A stretch of 64,000 nt of DNA from positions 31,113-95,112 of the forward strand of contig URVW01000001.1 in assembly GCA_900551435.1 (NCBI GenBank), read 5' to 3'. Below are positions 59,917 through 64,000 of this stretch, piece by piece. A program made the translations under genes and the position numbers. The stretch comes from an uncultured Faecalibacterium sp. (GTDB lineage: Bacteria > Bacillota > Clostridia > Oscillospirales > Ruminococcaceae). Numbering within the stretch: position 1 is the stretch's first letter; every line of letters starts with the position of its first letter. The notes under the pieces are model-generated. The model was not told the origin of the DNA. It was given only the letters and a program-made list of their open reading frames with translations, and did no database searches.

Positions 59917-61458
59917 TTACATTAAAGGGCTTAACAGCCGCAGCACGCTGTCCAGCACCGTACCGGCCAGCCCGGTGCGGCAGTCCGCGCACTGCACCTC
60001 CCGGCACTGGGGCAGGGTGCGGCGCACATCGTCCCGCAAAGCCAGCACCTGACTGTTTTGCAGCAGCAGCACCCCGCACTCGAAGTGCAGAAACATACTG
60101 CGGTAGTCCATATTGATGCTGCCCACCACCGCCGCGCGATCATCGCTGACGCAGCACTTGGCGTGGAGAAAGCCCGGGGTGTACTCGTAGATGCGCACCC
60201 CCGCCCGCAGCAGGGGCAGATAGTACGAGCGGCTCAGCCGGAACACCAGCTTTTTGTCCGGGATGCCCGGCAGCACCAGCCGCACATCCACCCCGCGCTT
60301 GGCGGCGTTGCGCAGCGCATCCAGCATTTCCTCGCCGATGGCGAGATAGGGCGTATAAAAATAAACGTACTGCTGTGCTTGTGCCAGAATATCCAGATAG
60401 ACGGTTTCTGCCACCGGCTCTTCGTCCAGCGGGCTGTCCGCGTAGGGCTGCACCACCCCATCGCTGGCGGGCAGCACCGCAAGCTGCGGACGGAAGGCGC
60501 TGTAATCCTGCTCAAAGGGGCGGAAGGCGTTCCAGAAATCCAGAAACATCACGGTAAAGTTCCACACCGCAGCACCCTCGATGCGCAGGCCCGCGTCCTT
60601 CCAGTAGCCAAAGCGGGTGATCGCGTTGATATATTCATCGGCCAGATTGATGCCGCCGGTGTAAGCTACTTTGCCGTCTATCACCACGATCTTGCGGTGG
60701 TCGCGGTGGTTCATCACCAGCGAGAGCAGCGGTACCACCGGGTTAAAGGGGATGCAGCGGATATGCGCCCGCTCCATGCGCACCACAAAGTCCTTGGGCA
60801 GACCCAGCAGGCTGCCGAAGTCGTCATAAATCAGCCGCACGTCCACCCCCTGCGCCGCCTTGCGCCGCAGAATATCCTCCACGCCCTGCCACATTTTGCC
60901 CTGACTGACGATGAAAAACTCCAGAAAGATGCTCTTTTCCGCCTTTTCAAGGTCGGCCAGCAATGCCGGATACATGGCTTCGCCGCAGGAAAAATACCGG
61001 GCGGTGGTGTTCTGCCATGCGGGATAGCAGCCGTATTGGGTCAGGTAGCGGCTCACGCCCCGGTTTTCGTCACACAGCCCGGCGGTCTGCCCGGTCTGCT
61101 GGGCGCGGTCTGCCCGGTGTGCCTGCTCCACCGCCTGCATTTTGCTGCGCAGACGGCGGGAGGGGCGCTTGTTGCCAAAGGCCAGATACAGTGCCCCGCC
61201 CAGCAGCGGCAGCAGCCCGATGAGGGCGATCCAGCCCACCTTATAGGCACTGTTTTCGTCCTTGCGCACCAGATACAGAATGATCAACAGGCTCAGCCCG
61301 TTGAGCAGCCCAGTGACCCACACCCGCGCCGTACCGGTGGTGAGGGCAAAAAACACCCACGCCAGCCATGCGATCTGCAGCGCCACCAGCACCACCGTGA
61401 CCGTGATGCGGTTGAGGATGCGGTTGAAAAACTTGACGATCGGCAACCGAAACAGCAT
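59917..61458 (-). CDS. cls: Cardiolipin synthase (PLD superfamily)
   Basis: Membrane enzyme of 513 residues that joins two phosphatidylglycerols to give cardiolipin. Two N-terminal membrane segments (about 20-85) are followed by two HKD motifs: HRDHRKIVVIDGKVAYTGGINLADEY (H-x-K) near 240 and FLHAKCCVSDDRAAVVGSINMD near 420. The C-terminal tail with two Cys (QCREVQCADCRTG) is unusual. It lacks close transcriptional partners on the same strand. Confidence 0.93.
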   Translation of the reverse strand: MLFRLPIVKFFNRILNRITVTVVLVALQIAWLAWVFFALTTGTARVWVTGLLNGLSLLIILYLVRKDENSAYKVGWIALIGLLPLLGGALYLAFGNKRPSRRLRSKMQAVEQAHRADRAQQTGQTAGLCDENRGVSRYLTQYGCYPAWQNTTARYFSCGEAMYPALLADLEKAEKSIFLEFFIVSQGKMWQGVEDILRRKAAQGVDVRLIYDDFGSLLGLPKDFVVRMERAHIRCIPFNPVVPLLSLVMNHRDHRKIVVIDGKVAYTGGINLADEYINAITRFGYWKDAGLRIEGAAVWNFTVMFLDFWNAFRPFEQDYSAFRPQLAVLPASDGVVQPYADSPLDEEPVAETVYLDILAQAQQYVYFYTPYLAIGEEMLDALRNAAKRGVDVRLVLPGIPDKKLVFRLSRSYYLPLLRAGVRIYEYTPGFLHAKCCVSDDRAAVVGSINMDYRSMFLHFECGVLLLQNSQVLALRDDVRRTLPQCREVQCADCRTGLAGTVLDSVLRLLSPLM

Positions 61459-61579
61459 ACCATCTCCCCTTCCCGTGTTTCCTTACCTCTATAATGTAAG
61501 TAAGTATAACGCGGATTTTCGCCCTTTGCAAGTTTTTGGTGTCGGGTGCACCGGAACTCCGGCCGCCTTTATCCCTTAT

Positions 61580-61620
61580 AAAAAAGTTCACCGGAGCGTC
61601 CGCAGATGCCCCGGTGAACC
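61580..61620 (-). terminator. Terminator of the DegV gene
   Basis: Minus-strand GTTCACCGG / CCGGTGAAC stem followed by TTTTTT, shortly after the DegV stop. Confidence 0.85.
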
Positions 61621-61645
61621 AAGTTCATAGTATCATATTTTCCGC

Positions 61646-62494
61646 TCAGACGGTCGGTGCTTCGTTGTCCTCGTAGCCCACCATCAGGCCGCCGTACTCC
61701 GCGTAGTAGCTACACAGCGCACCGCAGGTGCCCACCTCCACCTTGGCCTCCGGGAACACGGCATGAACCATGTGCTTCAACCGCTCTGCAGCCGCAGCGT
61801 TGCAGCAGTGGTCGATGTGCACCCGGCCGTTGGTCAGGCCGTGCGCCTTCATTTCCAGCACCATGCGCTCCAGTGCGCCGTGCTCGCCGCGGGTCTTGCA
61901 AATAACCTCCAGATCACCGGCATCGCTGGCCTGACCGATGACCCGGATGCCCAGCATCCGCGCCACCGCAGCCACAGCGGGCTTCACGCGGCCATTGCGG
62001 GCAAGGTTTGCCAGCGATTCCAGCGCAAACAGCAGATGGGTGTGCTCATGGTACGCTCGAATCTCCTCACACACGGTATCAAAGGGCTTGCCGGCCTTGA
62101 TCAGCGCCGCCAGACGCTCCACCAGCAGCCGGGACTCCGCACCGGTGGACAGGCTGTCCAGCACAAAGACCCGCGCACCCTCGTGGCTCTGCTCGTATTC
62201 TTCGCCCGCCAGCAGCGCGGCGTTGTGGGCACCGGACAGCGTACCGGTAATGGTCACAACGTACACCTCATCTGCGCCCTCGTAGGCAGCCATCCAGTCC
62301 GAGATATTGGGGCAGGAGGTGCTGGTGCGGCCCTTATAGGTGCGCATCATCTGAGCCAGCGCGGGGGCATCCACCTCTTCGGTGTCCACATACTCCTGCT
62401 CGTCGGTCAGGATCTTCAGCGGCACGCAGGCAAAATCCACATCGGGGAGCTCGTACACATTTGCAGAGGAATCTACAACGATTTTGCTTTTCAT
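61646..62494 (-). CDS. DegV family fatty-acid-binding protein
   Basis: Protein of 282 residues of the DegV/FakB fold that binds a fatty acid for phosphorylation by FakA. Signatures: KIVVDSSANVYELPD at the N-terminus, GRTSTSCPNISDWMAAYEGADEVYVVTITGTLSG and VLDSLSTGAESRLLVERL. The C-terminal part VIDHCCNAAAAERLKHMV is typical. ATG at 62494 follows TGGAGA; the longer frame lacks support. No FakA gene is nearby. Confidence 0.92.
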   Translation of the reverse strand: MKSKIVVDSSANVYELPDVDFACVPLKILTDEQEYVDTEEVDAPALAQMMRTYKGRTSTSCPNISDWMAAYEGADEVYVVTITGTLSGAHNAALLAGEEYEQSHEGARVFVLDSLSTGAESRLLVERLAALIKAGKPFDTVCEEIRAYHEHTHLLFALESLANLARNGRVKPAVAAVARMLGIRVIGQASDAGDLEVICKTRGEHGALERMVLEMKAHGLTNGRVHIDHCCNAAAAERLKHMVHAVFPEAKVEVGTCGALCSYYAEYGGLMVGYEDNEAPTV

Positions 62495-62753
62495 ATTTTT
62501 CTCCATTTTCAAGCGGCGCAAAGCCGCGATTATTCCTTTGTCTGTGACCATTATAGCAGTTTTTCAAAACCCTGTCAACTGTTTTCTCAAATTCTTCTAC
62601 AAAGTTTTCGTTGGCCGTTGACCAATTTTCCAAAATGCGGTATACTATTTCACAGGCAGGAGTGCTTTTGCGGAAAGCAACCACCCTGCCTTTGCACAAA
62701 AACAACGTCCCTGCCTGCAAAAAAGCGCAGGAGCATGAACGGAACAAGATATT

Positions 62754-63296
62754 ATGAAAGCTGAAACCAAACTCCGCGTTGCGGCGTGTGCTGCGGGCTT
62801 TGCCCTGCCCCGGTACAACGATCTTCCCTCGGTAGGGCTGTATCTGGACCAGACGGTGCAGTTCGTCAACGGCTACTTCCGCAGCTTCTGCGGGGTGGAG
62901 CTTACCCCCTCTATGGTGAGCAACTACGTCAAAAAAGGGGTGGTGGATCACCCCATCCGCAAAAAATACACCCGGGATCAGATCGCATCCCTGATGTACA
63001 TTGCAGTCTCCAAAACGGTACTCTCGATTGAAAATATCGACACGCTGTTCAAAATGCAGCGGGAGCACTGCTCTGCCGGGACAGCTTACGATATCTTCTG
63101 CGAGGAACTGGAAACCGGTCTGGCTGTGGTGTTCTGCGGCAAAGCTGCCCAGCCGGAGACTACGCTCAACGATGAGCGTCTGCTGCTACGTAGCACCATT
63201 TTTGCGGCGGTCAATAAAATGTATCTGGACTGCTGCTTTGATGCCATGCGGCAGGAGCAGGCTCTGTGGTCGGATATCCTGCCAGATCTGGCGTGA
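62754..63296 (+). CDS. DUF1836-family HTH protein
   Basis: Protein of 180 residues fitting DUF1836: FALPRYNDLPSVGLYLDQTVQFVNGYF, ELTPSMVSNYVKKGVVDHPIRKKYTRDQIASLMYI (a MerR-like winged helix) and a helical C-terminal half. Such proteins are common single-copy genes in Clostridia with presumed regulatory roles. Its ribosome site is weak (ACAAGA). It has its own strong terminator and diverges from degV. Confidence 0.88.
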   Translation: MKAETKLRVAACAAGFALPRYNDLPSVGLYLDQTVQFVNGYFRSFCGVELTPSMVSNYVKKGVVDHPIRKKYTRDQIASLMYIAVSKTVLSIENIDTLFKMQREHCSAGTAYDIFCEELETGLAVVFCGKAAQPETTLNDERLLLRSTIFAAVNKMYLDCCFDAMRQEQALWSDILPDLA

Positions 63297-63326
63297 CGGA
63301 AAAGCACGGAATAGCAGATATAGCAA

Positions 63327-63365
63327 AAGCCACCTGAAAACTCACGTTTTCAGGTGGCTTTTTTC
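63327..63365 (+). terminator. Terminator of the DUF1836 gene
   Basis: AAAGCCACCTGAAAAC / GTTTTCAGGTGGCTTT stem of 16 bp, 4-nt loop and T tail. Confidence 0.9.
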
Positions 63366-63601
63366 ACTGGTGGACAAACCGCAACGCCGGACGAACCCCG
63401 AAATTATCATCCTCCCGTATTCTATCCTCTTATGTATCCCCAGTTCTTTCTTCAAAACTTTTTAACCCAAAAGCAAAGCGGCAGGCTCTGGAACAGCCTG
63501 CCGCTTTAATCGTGCAACGAAAATTCTACCTCAGACAAATAAGATATAATTCTATCAGCACTTTGATCGTGCCGCTATTATACCACGCCCTCAGCGTTTC
63601 A
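63366..63601. other. Gap before the holin gene
   Basis: No gene seen. It contains the hairpin AAAGCGGCAGGCT / AGCCTGCCGCTTT (63475-63507), a likely minus-strand terminator for the holin unit. Confidence 0.55.
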
Positions 63602-63862
63602 TCAACACTTCTTCATCCGCTCCAGCGTCTCGTCCGCCTTGATGGCCTCCGGCGTGAAAGAGTTATTCTTCCACCATGCGATGAGCGCTGCAATGCTCGT
63701 GATGCCCGCCGTCACCAGCTGCTCCACCGTCTCGCTCTCAATGGGCAGCACAGGCTTGCCCAAGGCGCTCAGCAGCTGGTTGGTCAGCGCCAGCAGCAGG
63801 CAAGCGGTGCGGGCAATGGTACCAACGGAAATAGTGGGTGCATTGTAAGTATGTGCTTTCAT
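63602..63862 (-). CDS. Phage holin, SPP1 family
   Basis: Small membrane protein of 86 residues. GTIARTACLLLALTNQLLSALGKPVLPIESE and the second helix with ALIAWWKNNSFTPEAIKADE are the hallmark of SPP1-type holins, which permeabilise the membrane for phage lysis. Start at 63862 follows AAAGGAAC. It is the last gene of a phage-type unit entering from the right edge; no amidase lies downstream in the window. Confidence 0.92.
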   Translation of the reverse strand: MKAHTYNAPTISVGTIARTACLLLALTNQLLSALGKPVLPIESETVEQLVTAGITSIAALIAWWKNNSFTPEAIKADETLERMKKC

Positions 63863-63863
63863 G

Positions 63864-64000
63864 TCAGTTCCTTTCTCTTTCGTGTTCGTGTGTTTCCAGA
63901 TCCGCAAGGCGGTGGTTCACCACCTTCATCTGTTCTTCTAAAACAGGTACGCGGCGGGCAAAGTTGTTATGCTCCCGCACCTCCCGGGTCAGTTCTTCCA
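63864..64000 (-). CDS. Phage-like coiled-coil protein, 3' part only
   Basis: Partial gene cut by the right window edge; the last 44 codons are visible. The product ends in charged coiled coil (EELTREVREHNNFARRV, then EEQMKVVNHRLADLETHEH). Small proteins of this sort often precede holins in phage lysis modules. Its TGA at 63864-63866 is 1 base from the holin ATG, so the two are coupled. Confidence 0.7.
   Translation of the reverse strand, partial: EELTREVREHNNFARRVPVLEEQMKVVNHRLADLETHEHERERN

Overview
The window looks like a chromosome segment of a G+C-rich anaerobic Firmicute of the Oscillospiraceae, most likely Faecalibacterium or a close relative. The grounds are the SCIFF peptide and its radical-SAM maturase (a Clostridia hallmark), a reverse-order rubrerythrin, an FMN/FAD flavoprotein reductase, oleate hydratase, a TPP-riboswitch thiD-tenA unit, clostridial small proteins (DUF1836, DUF2508, TSCPD), and GC-rich hairpin-like intergenic repeats. 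Genus is inferred from gene content only.

Layout. (1) 0.3-3.7 kb: an AgrC/AgrA-type two-component system and a sodium:neurotransmitter-symporter-family transporter. (2) 3.9-12.3 kb: accessory DNA that looks AT-richer than its flanks. It holds a lone DUF2971-type protein, a GNAT enzyme and a minus-strand operon that resembles a reduced type VII (WXG100) secretion or toxin cassette: two WXG100-size proteins, three unrecognised proteins, a candidate PD-(D/E)XK nuclease effector with a glycine-rich tail, an HTH protein and a frameshifted P-loop ATPase. (3) 12.8-22.8 kb: core genes: mgsA, a lipoprotein flavin reductase with an OmpR-type two-component system, reverse rubrerythrin, uracil permease, cysteine desulfurase and a TtcA-like tRNA thiolase. 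(4) 22.9-34.7 kb: an integrated element of about 11.8 kb bounded by a 56-bp direct repeat of the 3' part of tRNA-Leu(UAA). It has a tyrosine integrase next to the intact tRNA, a helicase, a frameshifted radical-SAM gene, a serine recombinase, SprT-like protease, XRE regulators and several paralogous microproteins. A 1.45-kb non-coding stretch in it carries a dense array of short palindromes. (5) 34.8-63.3 kb: core metabolism: pncB, guaB, two NAD-dependent dehydrogenases, thiD-tenA, an Orn/Lys/Arg decarboxylase with the SCIFF system, tRNA-Gln, 5'-nucleotidase, oleate hydratase, PHP phosphoesterase, an aconitase-family hydratase, MATE pump, amino-acid ABC transporter, cardiolipin synthase, DegV and DUF1836. 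(6) 63.6-64.0 kb: an SPP1-type phage holin and a partial phage-like coiled-coil protein at the right edge, suggesting a prophage or its remnant beyond the window.

Regulation visible in the DNA includes a TPP riboswitch with terminator, an attenuator-like hairpin ahead of uraA, a leader ORF overlapping a terminator ahead of the MATE gene, paired palindromes over the pncB promoter, an inverted repeat abutting the rubrerythrin promoter, and a terminator between the SCIFF peptide and its maturase. The strongest candidates for something undescribed are the palindrome array plus radical-SAM gene in the tRNA-Leu element and the reduced WXG100 cassette. Two accessory genes (ATPase near 7.1 kb, radical SAM near 27.25 kb) each carry one single-base frameshift, which could be real decay or sequencing error.
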